DNA from: Dryas octopetala
Taxonomy: Eukaryota > Streptophyta > Magnoliopsida > Rosales > Rosaceae
DNA: 64,000 nt
Reading direction: 5' to 3'
NCBI GenBank assembly: GCA_963921425.1
Contig: OY992835.1
Coordinates: 23,374,001-23,438,000 of the forward strand
Translations under genes and position numbers: made by a program
The notes under the pieces: model-generated
Databases searched by the model: none
What the model was told of the DNA's origin: nothing
The model's input: the letters and a program-made list of their open reading frames with translations, nothing else
In this document: piece by piece, positions 21,187-33,501 of the stretch
Layout of the letters: each line of letters begins with the position of its first letter
Position numbering within the stretch: position 1 is the stretch's first letter

Positions 21187-24100
21187 ATGATGCCTCTGGT
21201 GTGGGGTTCTTCACTGCCATCGCCACCACCACCAGAAGCACCAGTGAGAATGGCAAGGAAATGTGGAAGCTTTAGGGGTCTACGGGTTGTCCAAAATGGA
21301 AGTGGTGCAGCTTCTGGTACTGGGTTTCCTTCATTTCTTCCTAAGGAGGTCGAGAAAATCAAGGACCCATATGCCCGAACCTTGGCTCAAAGGATGGAGA
21401 GACTCCCTGTGCAGGTACTAATTTATATTTTAATTTTAATTTATGGTAAATGCAGGTACTAATTTCATTGACATTTTTGTGAATCTCAATTATTATTCCG
21501 TACCTTTTCTCATTAAAGGGGTTCTTCATTTCACTTTTTGATCTTTTTTCAAATTTTTTCAAATTGTACCTGCTGCTTTGTCTTTTTCTATTAGACAAGT
21601 GCCAAAATATGTGCATTTGTGTGCTATCTGATGTCATTTCAACGAAAAGAAGAGAGTACATTTTGGCTTTTTGAAAGGGTGAACTATAGACTATAGTTTT
21701 GTACTAAAGAAGGTCGTGCTAGTAGTTTACTAGTTTAATGGGAAATTTTAAAAATTAGCCAAATTTGAACACAATTATTATTATTATTTTTTTTAAAATT
21801 TTGCCTTCTTTTTTCGTTTCTTAGGATTTTACAAATGTAACCATTGAGAATTGCTCGAGCCCCTATCGAGTACTGCTCGAAACCTCTTGAGACGTGTTCG
21901 AACCCTATTCGAGTAGTGGTTGAGAGGCAATTGACAGGGAGCTTCCTAAAATTCTAAAAAATGTCTAAATGTCTTTATTGGAAATAAAAAGGGCTAATTT
22001 TCAAAATTTCCCTAGCTTAATAACAAATTCCATGTATTAGTAATTTGATAAGGTCGTATAGGGAAGTCACAGTTTATCTACTGTGAATATTTTTCATTTA
22101 TCTCTTCAAAATTAAAATGCAGGGGTCTCTTCCCCTTCTTACATTTTCTGTTACAATTGCAGATTGGGTTATCTGAAAGTTGTATAATGAGTAGTTGTGT
22201 GAAACCTCTAAGACAAAGTGAGACCAATCCAGTGGTTCTCCTCCATTGCTTTGACAGGTTTGTAATGCCTGCACCATTACAAATGATACCATGACTATTA
22301 CAATGTGAAGTCCTGCTAAACATGTTTCGTTATGTTTGTATTTATTAGTTCTTGTTTAGAATGGAGGTGCACATACCCTCTGCTTGAAGAGGCTGGGTTG
22401 GAGGCTTGGGCTGTTGATATTCTTGGTTGGGGCTTCTCTGATTTAGGTTCATCCACCTGTCTTTTCCTCTTTGTTTTTTCTGGCTGGATTTCCTGTCTTT
22501 CTTGCAACAAGTGCTTTGATATTCATCCTTTTAATCATTTTTTATCTGTACTAGAAAGGCGTCCACTATGCAATGCAGCATCCAAGCGTCATCACCTCTA
22601 TCAGGTATCTATGTACTATGTAGTTTGAGTTTTTCTTTTTCTTTAGGGTTCAGAAATGTCATTTCTGTCTCTAAGCAATGCCCTACGGTTCAGCATTTGT
22701 GGTGAAAATTGAAATGCAATCTTATTATTTCAGCTCGGAGATTTAATTGGTTTTTGCATTTAAATTCTAGTTTTGGAAGTCCTACATCAGAAGGCCAATG
22801 ATATTAGTTGGACCAAGCCTTGGTGCTTCTGTTGCAATTGACTTTGCAGTCCATTATCCGATAGCTGTAAGTCTCTCTCTCTCTTTCTCTAAAAGCACTG
22901 TTTAAGAAATGATTTATTGTGCTTTCAATGGATTAATTTTCAAGTTTTAACCCATTCAATAGTTTTTTTCACTCACTCTATGGTTTGTTATTTACCCAAT
23001 TATATCTGTTTTCCTTTCATTTTCTATTTTACAGGTTGAAAAGTTGGTTTTAATTAATGCAAGTGTGTATGCAGAAGGCACCGGAGACCTAGCAAAATTA
23101 CCTAAAGCAGTAGCCTATGCTGGGGTGGGTGATTTTCATAAGACATGCTCTATTATTATGTTAAATATATATGTGATTATGTGATGTCTGTCAACATAAT
23201 GCTGATTAGAAGGCAGGCTGGCGGGGAAATTGGATACTTAATTTGTATTGCTTTCTCCTTCCTACTACACCAATATTGCAGTCATACATGAAATTCTCTT
23301 TTAATGAGCTTGCCTAATATTTTTTATCCTTTTATCTACCAGGTTTCTTTATTGAAGAGCATCCCTTTACGCCTTTATGCAAACATGTTGGCCTTCCATG
23401 GCATTTCATTCGCTACAACCTTTGATTGGACCAATGTAAGATTGTCGACTTGTTAATTTTCTCAGACAATGTAAATGATACGTTTTCCTGTTCGTACTCC
23501 AATAGGGACGAAATTTAATGTATTGTTGAACTTTTACCTTGGAATAATTGTGTATCTTAGTTGAAGTAGGTGTAATATAAATCTAATAGATACAGTGTCC
23601 TAATCAGGTGGGACGCTTACACTGTCTGCTGCCTTGGTGGAAAGATGCAACAGTCAGTTTTATGACTAGTGGGGGCTATAACGTTATTTCCCAAATAAAA
23701 CAGGTACACTATTGCCATCTTAACGAATATATATATATATATGTATAAGCGGTAAACTGAATTTTTAAGTACTGATGGGCAATAAACAGCTTGAATATAG
23801 TATATAATTGGTAATATCTTTGTTGTATAAGTTTCTAGAGTTCCTTTTGTGTTGTTAACATGCAGCCTGTATTTTCAATTTTTAATTTACAGGTGAAGCA
23901 GAAGGCACTTGTCATTTGCAGTGAGGAGGATCAGATTATCAGCTACAAGCAAACATTGGTCAGTTTTGAGCTTCTACTTAACTTTTTTGGTTGTAACAAA
24001 AAAATGAGCAGGTTAACACAAATGGATTCTGTAAGAAATGGCCTCATCATGTTTCCCAGTCATTTTAAGACGGAAGACTGAAATTGTGCTCTTCATTTAA

Positions 24101-24734
24101 AAAAATGCACTAGAGATATAGTATTAGTTAAAGCTAGCTTGCAAGACTAAATTTGGCAGCCAATGCAATACAAGAATAAACAACAGAAACTGTTAAAATA
24201 GTTTCAATACTCCCTATGTCTGTTTGAAGTAAAATCTTATGATGAAAAGGGTGAATGAGAACATCACCTACGAACAGCCAATTCATAATACTTATTTTGT
24301 GGCCTCTTCTTCCAATAATGTTCTTGAGGTTTTTAGGGGGCGATGAGCTATAGCCTATATTTAATGTTTAGCAGTGCTATTTGAAAAACTTGAGCCCAAT
24401 AGGTATATTGTGTGACTGCTGACCCTACCTGTTGCTAGAAAGTAACATAAGTTAGATGTCAATGTAAATGCATTCCTTATTGAGTCTTATCCTAGCTCTC
24501 CAGAGCTTGGTTTCACACAAAGCTCACAAGTTGAACGAAGTTTGAACACTTATTTCCGGTTCAATGTTTTACGTACTTCACTTTGCTGTAATCTATATAA
24601 TGCAGAGGCTACGCTGTGAACTTCCATTTGCAATCATGCGGCTAATACCAGATTCCGGTCATCTCCCTCATGTTGAGAAACCCGCCTCCGTTGCAAGGCT
24701 AATTGCAAAATTTGCTCGGAATGATCATTGCTGA
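21187..24734 (+). CDS. Alpha/beta-hydrolase superfamily protein
   Basis: Ten exons (21187-21414, 22163-22257, 22349-22446, 22555-22604, 22771-22866, 23035-23124, 23343-23435, 23608-23703, 23893-23958, 24606-24734) join in frame to 346 residues. An alpha/beta-hydrolase fold is clear: the oxyanion-side LLHCFDSS, the strand WAVDILGWGFSD, the nucleophile elbow GPSLGAS (Ser173), the acid in CSEEDQII (Asp295) and the His in DSGHLPHVEKP (His323). The triad is complete. The first about 75 residues are basic and Ser/Pro-rich, without matching the fold, and could be a plastid transit peptide, which is inference. Related plant proteins are mostly uncharacterised, and I cannot name the substrate. A second ATG at codon 22 is an alternative start. 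Confidence 0.9.
21740..22012. mobile_element. MITE inside intron 1 of the hydrolase
   Basis: Ends GGGAAATTTTAAAAATTAGCC and the complement of GGGAAATTTTGAAAATTAGCC are inverted. They are flanked by TAGTTTAAT (21731-21739) and TAGCTTAAT (22013-22021), a 9-bp direct repeat with one mismatch, as left by Mutator-like insertions. The centre carries several CTCGA/TTCGA dyads (TTCGAACCCTATTCGAGTA). It lies wholly inside an intron. Confidence 0.7.
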
Positions 24735-25546
24735 GGGAACTGTTGCAGTTGTTGGAAATTTCTTCTTAGCAATAGTGATGTTTTTTCTTTTCAACACCTT
24801 TAATTTGTAGCAGTTCTGAAGCTAAGAGGGATGCTGCCCCAAAAGTAAATTTGTAGCAGTTATGGTTGAAGAGTAAATAAAAAATAAACTGCTTTGCTAA
24901 TTTCTTCATTCATATGCAAAATAGCAAAATCTAGACAGAAACTAGTCTATAATATCTTGATAGAAAATTTGTTTGATGCCCCAAAAGCAGCATTTGAAGT
25001 AGCAAAACCTTTGCTTTTGCATATTCTCACTGACAGAAACTAGTTGATAATGCATGAGTCATGCACATGTGGCCATCTTAACAAATCCTTCAACCCAAAT
25101 TCTTTTATCTTCGTTAAAATTTCATTTTCAACATTTTAATATTTTAATTAATCGAAGGCAAATCTTGAGTTTTTAAACGAAGGTGTTTTCTTTATTTATA
25201 TGGGAGATGAAGTGTAATACTTACATTATTTACAATTCTTATATAAATTTATGTCATTCTATAGTGTTGTTACAAAGTTAATTGTGTATTATTTGTTATA
25301 TAATTTAGCAAGTATGATTAACAGGTATTTACTATCAAGAAAAAAATCAGATTTGTTACGAAGAGAAGAAAAAATGACAATATTTAACGCCTAATCCACT
25401 CCACACACATATATATATATATTTTTAAAGAAGAGAACAAACACTTTAATCCAGTCCCAAAAATGACAATATTTATGAAGGGAACCAGTGAACCACAAAA
25501 CCAAACGCTGCGTTTCGCTCCGTGCTTTTCTTTCCTTCAATTTACT
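24735..25546. other. Spacer between hydrolase and WDR12
   Basis: No gene. Contains the likely hydrolase 3' UTR, with AATTTGTAGCAGTT repeated at about 24804 and 24848, then AT-rich DNA up to the WDR12 promoter. Confidence 0.45.
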
Positions 25547-25614
25547 AAACCCTAGTTCCTTCCTTGCCTTACGCCTTAAACCCTACCTAGTACCTCTCTC
25601 TCTCTCTCTCTCTC
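25547..25614 (+). promoter_or_regulatory. Telo-boxes and pyrimidine patch upstream of WDR12
   Basis: Two AAACCCTA telo-box motifs lie at 25547-25554 and 25578-25585, followed by a CT-repeat tract at about 25593-25614, all within 102 bases of the WDR12 start codon. Telo-boxes are known to be enriched near the transcription start of plant ribosomal-protein and ribosome-biogenesis genes, which suits this gene. The transcription start itself cannot be read from sequence. Confidence 0.6.
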
Positions 25615-25648
25615 GTCCTTCTCTTTCACTCAGAGAAGCAAGCAAGAG

Positions 25649-28600
25649 ATGGACACAGACGTTAGTTCAGGAGACAGGTTGGTCCATGTGCGCTTCATCA
25701 CGAAGCTCGACCCTCCCTTCAAAGTTTCAAATTCCCCAATTTCCGTCCCATCCATTCTCACCCGACTGGGCCTCTCCACCGTCGTCAACAATCTTCTCAA
25801 AACGGGTAAGCTCTCGTGTACTTACACGTGTTTTCGGTTTCGCCATTGGTCCTCTGTTTGGCTGCCAAGAAACTGAGGGAAAAGGAAGTTTTTGTTTAGT
25901 GTCATAAGTTTGTTAGTTGCTTACAATGCTTATCTGGACTTTGTATTTCAAGTATGTTTTAAAAGTTTGATTGCTGATTGTGATTAGAAAATCCTGACTG
26001 GGAATTGGAGCCGTTTGATTTTCTCATCGATGGCGAGCTGGTTCGGATGTCACTTGGACAGTTCCTTCTTGCCAAGGGCATATCAGCGGTACTTGTCTCC
26101 TCTTTTCCGATTCACTTTGCGATGAATATATGAATTATGTGCATTATGCCCTATATAGGGTGTATTTTCTGATTAAATACTATATCTTTTAAGCAAGTAA
26201 AATGGGGGAAAAAAGGAGAAGAGAGAATGCTAAGAGTCTGTATGAAAATTTATCTAATTTCTTTTGAGAAACCAACAAAACTTAAGTGACAGGTGAAATT
26301 ACTCCAGCTAGCCACATAATGTGAGTTTACCATTTTGTTTTTTGGATGTTACAACTTTTGAAAAATTGATTTTATTAGCTGTTTAATCGCTTTTAACTTA
26401 AAGATGGAATTTGGAACTGCAGTTTATTTTTGGTCCGCTTTAAATTATAGTATCAAGTGCGAAAGGGCCTTCTATCAAAAATTATGAGTGGGAGGGGTGT
26501 AGTGTTGTGTGTGGATATCATCATTGTCATTTTAGCCCCCTTTATATTTGATAACTAACTATAGTCTTGTGACCTATTACAGGAGAAGACATTGGAAATC
26601 GAATATATAAGGGCTGTGACCCCTCGCAAAGAAGAAGAACCTTCTTTACATGATGATTGGGTCAGTGCAGTTGATGGTTCTAGTCCCAGGTATGGTAATG
26701 ATAATTTGTAATGCGTAATTGATCTGTTCACAGAAGTCTGTCAATACTTAAATGCTTTCTTGTCATCAACTCTTATTCTGTATGACTTGGTTTTCACCTT
26801 TCAATTTAAGTTCTTGATCACATGATGCTAGGTGAAATATTAAACAATATTAAAGTGAGATTAACTTTTTTGAACCGGGAAATTGCAATTAGGTCCTCTT
26901 ATTATATAAGGTAGCATGAAAAGTATAATTTTCACGCCAAGATCTCTTCAAAGGAAACCTTCAATTGTCATATATCAGTATGTTTGTCATTCATTGGATA
27001 TCTTCATATCTCTTGGGTCGTGGTGCAATAAAGATGAAGTTATCAATGAAAGCCTAATCCTAAATGTTAATATTTTTGTTTTGGCTAAAAAATAGTGTCT
27101 TAAACTTCTGTGGTTTGTGTTATGTGGCAGGTTCATTTTGACAGGGTGCTATGATGGTTTAGGAAGGTAATTGTACTAAAAAAGTTTTGTTATTTTTTTT
27201 TGCACCTTGGATAATCTTATGTTTATATCATTATACTCCATAATAAGGATGCTCGAAATATACTTTCTTGAATTTGACCTTCTTTAGGGTATGGAAAACT
27301 GCTGGAGAATGTACACATATACTGGAAGGACACAGTGAACCAATTTCTTCTGTTAGTATCATCCATTCAGGAGGTAGCTATAAGATATAATTTCTTGTAA
27401 CGGGCTTATTGCTTGTTGAATAAAGCCACAATACTTTTGTAATTTATAGTTTTATACTTCTACTCAGCTGTTAATATATATAATTTTGACCTGTTAATTC
27501 TTAAAGCTATAATATTTTGTCACCATTACTTGAGCATTTTTTCCTTTTTATGCAGGTGGAGAAAATGTTACCGTAGCTACCGCTTCAAAAGATCGGACAC
27601 TGAGGCTGTGGAAGGTAATTGGATGTGCATACTGTTCCTATAATGATAGTTTGACACATTTACTAATATTTGTATTCATTTTTCCTGGAAGTTCAATGCA
27701 GAAGAGTCTAGAATCAATCCTTTGAGAATAAGGGCATTCAAGATTTTGCGTGGACATAGAGCATCTGTTCAAAGTGTTGCCACTCAGGCCTCTGGAAATA
27801 AGGTCTTGTCTACTTCTATTTTCCAGTGTATATATTGATAGTCGTGTATGCAAGATTGAGCTGTGACGTTATGTGTCGCTTACATTTTTTTTTTCGTGGG
27901 TTACATGTACTTAGGTCTGTTCAGGCTCTTGGGATTGCACGATCAATATATGGCAGACAAATGAACCTAATACAGAAGGTGATACTGTGTCAACTAAGAA
28001 GAGAAAAACAACTGGTCAAGCTAAGGAATCTCAATTGGAGGTATTTTATATATGTTTATTAATTTATATTTGGTTTTAATAATTTTTTATCCTGTATGAA
28101 AATCAAAATTCTGATGTAAGATGTAAAACTGTAAAAGTAATGGAAAGATCAATTCATTTGAAGGGGAAGCAGCTTAATTAATTCCTCTGAAGGAGATGCC
28201 GAATTACATTTTGATTTTCAGAGAGTTGTTCTGGTAGAATAAATAAAGTGTTTCCTCTTTAGCAATATATAAGAGATTATTGCATTTTGTGTACCATGTG
28301 CTGTTTCTTTTTCAACTTTTTAATTTTAGTTTTTTCGTTTTGAATTAAACTTGTGTTCTTTCTTAACATCTTTTCCTAAAAGTATTATGAGTTTAAGATG
28401 TTATTGAGCCAGATTGCGTTCCTGATAAGTTACTGTTATGATTAATGATATTACATCACATTCAGGGGGAGGCTGTCTCTTCTCTAGTGGGCCATACACA
28501 ATGTGTATCTTGTGTAAAGTGGCCGCAGCATGAAACAATCTATTCTGCATCTTGGGACCATTCTATTAGAAGGTGGGATGCTGAGACAGGCAAAGACTTG

Positions 28601-28916
28601 TCAAACATAGTAAGTGCAAATAGATTTTCTTAGCACTCTGTTTTCTGAAGTATTTTTCCAGAACCATCTTTGTATTTTTTCGGTGGCATTGGATACATGT
28701 CACGTGCAACAGGACAAAGTCCCAGCATTTTCTTTATCGGATTTCTTAAACGTTTAGACAGTAACATTCTCCTGCTGCACAGTTCTGTGGTAAAGCCCTC
28801 AACTGCCTTGATATTGGAGGTGAAAGTTCTGCTCTTGTTGCTGCTGCTGGTTCTGATCCAATTCTTAGGATATGGGATCCTCGTAAACCAGGTCTGTTAG
28901 ATGAGCCAAGTGTTGA

Positions 28917-28971
<55 letters not shown>

Positions 28972-29501
28972 ATCTCTATCTCTCTCTATCTCACATACAC
29001 ACTCAAGAGCACAAACATCTGACAGAAATTATTATGTTTCTAGGAACTTCTGCTCCTGTCTATCAATTCTCATCTCACACTTCTTGGGTTACGGCATGCA
29101 AGTGGCATGAGAAATCTTGGTTTCATCTACTCTCTGCATCTTATGATGGAAAAATTATGCTATGGGATTTGAGAACTGCGGTAACATCTTCTCCTTGTGT
29201 CTGCTATCTAACAATAATTCATGCATCCTGCCCAACATGACCTTTAGAGAAATTTTTTACTGAATAATGGTGTTTTCTCTTGCAGTGGCCCTTAGCTGTC
29301 ATTGATTCACACGAAGACAAGGTATACCAATATAACATTATTCTTTTTTTGTCATTGTTCAAAACAATTTCAAATTTTTGATAATATGGTGATCTTTGCT
29401 GTACTCAGGTACTATGTGCGGACTGGTGGAAAGGTGATAGTGTGCTTAGTGGTGGGGCAGATTCAAAGCTTTGCATGACTTCTGGGGCTTCTGTGCAGTG
29501 A
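25649..29501 (+). CDS. WDR12: Ribosome biogenesis protein WDR12 homologue (YTM1)
   Basis: Thirteen exons (25649-25805, 25988-26088, 26583-26689, 27131-27166, 27288-27373, 27556-27614, 27692-27802, 27915-28040, 28466-28609, 28783-28891, 29044-29180, 29286-29321, 29409-29501) join in frame to 433 residues. An NLE domain (about 9-75, LVHVRFITKLDPPF to SLGQFLLAKGIS) precedes a seven-bladed WD40 propeller. Blade signatures are GCYDGLGRVW, ASKDRTLRLWK, GSWDCTINIW, ASWDHSIRRWD, GSDPILRIWDP, ASYDGKIMLWD and GGADSKL. A basic loop (TKKRKTTGQ) lies between blades. WDR12/Ytm1 joins Pescadillo/Nop7 and BOP1/Erb1 in the PeBoW complex, needed for 27S/32S pre-rRNA processing and 60S assembly in the nucleolus. 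The NLE domain is the target of the Rea1/Midasin ATPase in yeast. Length and layout are normal. Confidence 0.95.
28919..28990 (+). repeat. CT/TC microsatellite in WDR12 intron 10
   Basis: About 70 bases of TC dinucleotide repeat with scattered TATC interruptions, entirely inside the intron before exon 11. It is likely to vary in length. Confidence 0.9.
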
Positions 29502-30623
29502 GGTAAAAGTTTTATACATTACTTGAGCATTTTAGTCGGACTTTGGATATGGACCTCACAACTTCTGACCCACACAGTTTGTTTGGCCTTTAAAATCTTA
29601 TAGTGAAATAGATTGTGTCAAATGTTGTATTTTCTATAACTCAATCTTGGATACAATAACTCATCATTGAAACAAGATGCGTCTCAGTTTTATACTTTCC
29701 TTTGTTCATCTGGGTGAATACTACACAAATGAGCTTTGTTTTAAAAGGTTTGTGTTGATTTTCTGAATGATGGTCCTACTTTCTAGAGTATTCACAATGT
29801 GGCATTACAAACTCAAAGAAGTATTTGGATTTCGCTGCTATTCCTCAATTACAGTCTCAGTACTTTTGCCTTTTTTTTCAGCTAAGCAGAAGAGTGATTT
29901 GAAGATAGAAGTACTTACATTGCTCGGCGCATGGGGCGGAACATAGAAGGGACTAAGAGGGGCCATGGCCCCTGTAAAGTTTTGAAAGAAGAATACCATT
30001 CTAGTCTTCTTAAAATTTAACGTGTTGAGCATGTATTACTTGTAGAAACATTTTTTCTTTTGTTCTATTCTATTCTTCTCATGGACACTAACCTCACAGT
30101 ATTAAATACCATTTAACTCAAACCTCACAGTATCATTTAGATATTACTTTTGTTTTTTTTTTGTTAAGAGTGTTTATTTGAACCTAATTATTTTGTATTT
30201 TATTTTTGACCCAACTTCTTTTATGTATTTTTTTTCCCCCACATGTATACTCGCAAAAACTGCAATTATTGGTGATTTATTATTATGTTTTAGGAACCCA
30301 GCTTTGTTGTTTGAATCTTTTGCTAGGTAAATGGCTTAACGTTTAATCTTAAGACACACGATGTCATCCTTTATTCTAAAATATAGGAACTTGAGAGGAG
30401 CTGGCGGTCTGAGGTACACGATTCAATCCCTTAATTCTATAATTAAGTAACTTGGGAGGAGCTGGCGCCCGTTAATCATAATCAACTTTTCAGCCTTATA
30501 GTTAAGAGCATTGTCGCCATTGCCATTGCCACTGCCGCCATCTTGGATTATTCAAATCAAACACCATTAAAAACCGGAACCCGAAAAATGAGCTCATTAG
30601 GCTCCTTGATGAGGGTCTATGAT
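29502..30623. other. Downstream region of WDR12
   Basis: The 3' UTR is expected at the left. No other gene is seen. An imperfect duplication at about 30376-30406 and 30440-30468 shares the core GAGGAGCTGGCG. Confidence 0.4.
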
Positions 30624-30931
30624 TCACCAGTGGACCTGCAAAAAGCCAAATGACCTTCTAAACAAAGGGCTACCACAAGACATGAAGTTGACAGTCATGC
30701 TCCAAAAAGCAGTGTCAACCATGATCAACCACCCTCCGTCAACCCAACACATTCCGTTTTATTCACATATGGGGCATTTGGATTTGGTTTGTAAATTTTG
30801 TCATCACTTAGACTGAGAAAACAATGATCTTTGTCTGAGAACAGAACAGTGGCTCGCCAAGAGGGACATACTGCACCACGCCGAAGATGATCTGATATGC
30901 ATAGGCGCATAGCTGTTGTAGAATCAGTCAT
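30624..30931 (-). pseudogene. F-box/DUF295-like protein relic
   Basis: On the minus strand, 30931-30725 encodes an F-box tail (DHLRRGAVCPSWRATV) and then a DUF295/KIB-like stretch (CFLSLSDDKIYKPN). The expected continuation GGWLIMVD sits in the next frame, so a frameshift near 30728 separates the two, and the second frame stops at 30624. There is no proper start, and most of the roughly 370-residue protein is missing. F-box/DUF295 proteins are normally SCF ubiquitin-ligase adaptors. The family call comes from short motifs only. Confidence 0.45.
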
Positions 30932-31159
30932 ATGATATCTTCTGGTAGTTCTAAAATGTTATTTGGGCTTCATATATGATGTTTCTGTGTGGGGTCCAGC
31001 CCAAAACGCTGGCCCACAATAGTTGATAGACAGATTCGGAAACTTGTCTCTTGGATTGTGACCCACTATAGTTTATGAAATTAATTTTCTCTTTTTATTA
31101 AAGTATTCAGTAATTAGGAATATATGAACTAATCAAAAATTGATTAGTTAAAAACTTAA

Positions 31160-31932
31160 AATTATTATTATTATTAGGCATAAATTCAATTTAGACACAT
31201 AACTATATAAGCTATTTCAACGGGGTCCATGAATTTTAAAATATTTCAAATATACACCTGATCTATTATCTAAATTAAAAAATGAATTTCTGTCCATTGA
31301 TTCGTTGAGAGATCAGTTAAATAATAGCTTGGTTTTTGCTGACCGAGATTACTTGGCGACGTGGCGCTATCTCAGTAAACATTTTCCGCTAAATGAGCGA
31401 CACGATCCCACAATTTAATAATAATAAAAAGAGAGTTTGTGGGCCCGTGTCAGGGGTTAGGTGGACCCGTGTCGCTCATTTCCAGCCAAATGAGTGACAC
31501 AGGTCCACCTAACCCCTAATACGGGTCCACAAACTCATCATCTCTTTCTCGCTCGTTGAATACAAGTGAGAGATTTATATTCGAATTTGGGAGAAAACGT
31601 GATTTTTTTGGAGACTAAATGGTCAGGAGAGTGTTCGACGAGCGAGAAAGAGGTTATAGGTGTGTGGGTCTGTGTCAAGTGGACATGTGTTGCTCATTTG
31701 GCGGGAAATGTATGTTGAGTTAGTGTCACGTCGCCAATTAATCCCCGTTAGCAAAAACCAAGCTGACATTTAACTGATTTTTTAATAAATTAATGGACGA
31801 AATTTCATTTTTCAATTTACATAATAAATCAGGTGTATATTTGAAATTTTTAAAAATTCGTAAATTTTATTTGAAATAATATATATAGTTATGTGTTTAA
31901 ATTGAAATTATTTTTTATTATTATTAAGATCG
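31160..31932. mobile_element. Large foldback element with nested hairpin
   Basis: The outer arms, about 245 bp each (about 31164-31410 and 31685-31930), are inverted. Paired landmarks are CACATAACTATATA, TTTTTGCT and GGCGACGTG. Inside sits a second palindrome: 31433-31481 and 31488-31536, 49-bp arms with five mismatches around a 6-base loop. Both arms carry GTGGAC and AGGGGTTAGGTGGACC words. TTA-type triplets flank both ends, so the target duplication is unclear. No ORF. Confidence 0.8.
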
Positions 31933-33501
31933 TAAAATGACAGCCACGGATCAGATTATTGGATACTAAACGATCGCTAAAGTACTTATCAAGCCTTTTG
32001 GCTGTAATCTTTCCTTTCTCGTAGGCTCTCTCTTTCTTTGCGAAGAGTCAGATTTGGGAAAAGTGAGTTCCCTTTTTACAAGTAGGCCCGTGTGTGAGTT
32101 TGTGACAACCCCCGTGAGTGTGAACCATTAAAATGACTGAAGTGCCATTCTAAAATTACGGAACTGCCATTAATAAATAATAAGGAATGTGTTTCAATGA
32201 GTATTTCTTTGCTAGCCAACAAATGGATTGTAACTGCCAGCAAGGGGAAGACAAACAGAAAAATGAGTTTGTTTTTCTGAGCGAAATTTCGAGAAATTTG
32301 ATAATTTTAGTAAAATATTATCGAAAAATTTATGAACTAATATTAAAATTTTCATACCCCAAAAAAAAGAAATTTAACTCCCTGGTTCTAATTGAAAGGA
32401 ATTGTTATGTGTGTATTATTACTACGTATTTACGTGATGTATTGATGTGATATTATAAATTTATTCAAAATTATAATATGATGTGTATAATTATAGATAT
32501 TTATATTCTATACAATAAAATTCTAATTCAATATACCCCCTTGTTAAAATTTAAGTGAATTCATAATATGATAGCTACAAAATATTTTATCAGGCATTAA
32601 TTTTCACTAAGTTCTTATTTAATTAGAAAAACAATTTTTTCTTTTATTCTTCAAGTTTGAATTTGAGATGTCTTTTAACATTGGAAGAGAAATACAAGCT
32701 AGTTGGTAGAAAATAATGGCTCAAAATCATGATTTTCATTTTGCAGGATTCAAAATTCATGATTAAGAGTGAATATAATGAGGGGCAATTAAGTCATTAA
32801 AATTATTAGGGGCAATGAAGTGATCAAAAGTACGGTCAAATATTTGATGTCCCCAGCTTCTTGTCACTGAAAGGCGTTTTCCATTGCCACTTTCTCGGCA
32901 GTTAAATGCCTCACTCCCCGCGCCATTACATCTCCGATTTCTCTGCTCTGTCTCGCATTCAATACATGCCAACAGAATTCCCACATTTTTTCTTTCTTTC
33001 AAGACTCGCGAAGAATCTAAATCATGGGGTCTCTTCACCTTGTTTCAGATTAACTTCAACATTTGCATCATCAGGTCCGAAATCTACATTTTTATTTTTC
33101 TTCTTCAGATGACCAGCTTCACTGACTCTTACATAATATATGCATATATATATATATATATTTCTGTGTGTAATTTATTTGGAACTTTTAGGAATCTCAG
33201 AGAAAATGGTACAAATAAGCTTATCAAGTGTTTGATGAGAACGCATTTCTGTAAAGTGCCATGTGATCGTTAGTTTATGCATGCATGTATGTTTGCAGAT
33301 ACTCTTTTGTTTGATGGGTTTAGATTTCTGGGTTCATCTTGTTTGAATTCTTGAAGTTATATTTCTAATTGAAATATTGTGGAACTTGAATTATGAAATT
33401 TGGTTCTTGTTGGAAGAAACTCATTTTTTTATGTTATTTTCTTTTTGTGTGTGCCTAATATCATATTATTAATCAAAATTCTGATTTTTTTACAGGAAGA
33501 G
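31933..33501. other. Spacer and likely leader of the amylase gene
   Basis: AT-rich, with no supported ORF to about 32880. From about 32890 the sequence becomes mixed, and a donor after ATCATCAG at about 33074 could end a noncoding first exon. The coding exon follows a CAG acceptor at 33493-33495, six bases before the ATG. Confidence 0.4.

Noticed and set aside
33400..33501. Earlier start for the amylase
   Set aside because: The open frame before 33502 uses a non-ATG start and crosses a strong CAG acceptor at 33493-33495.
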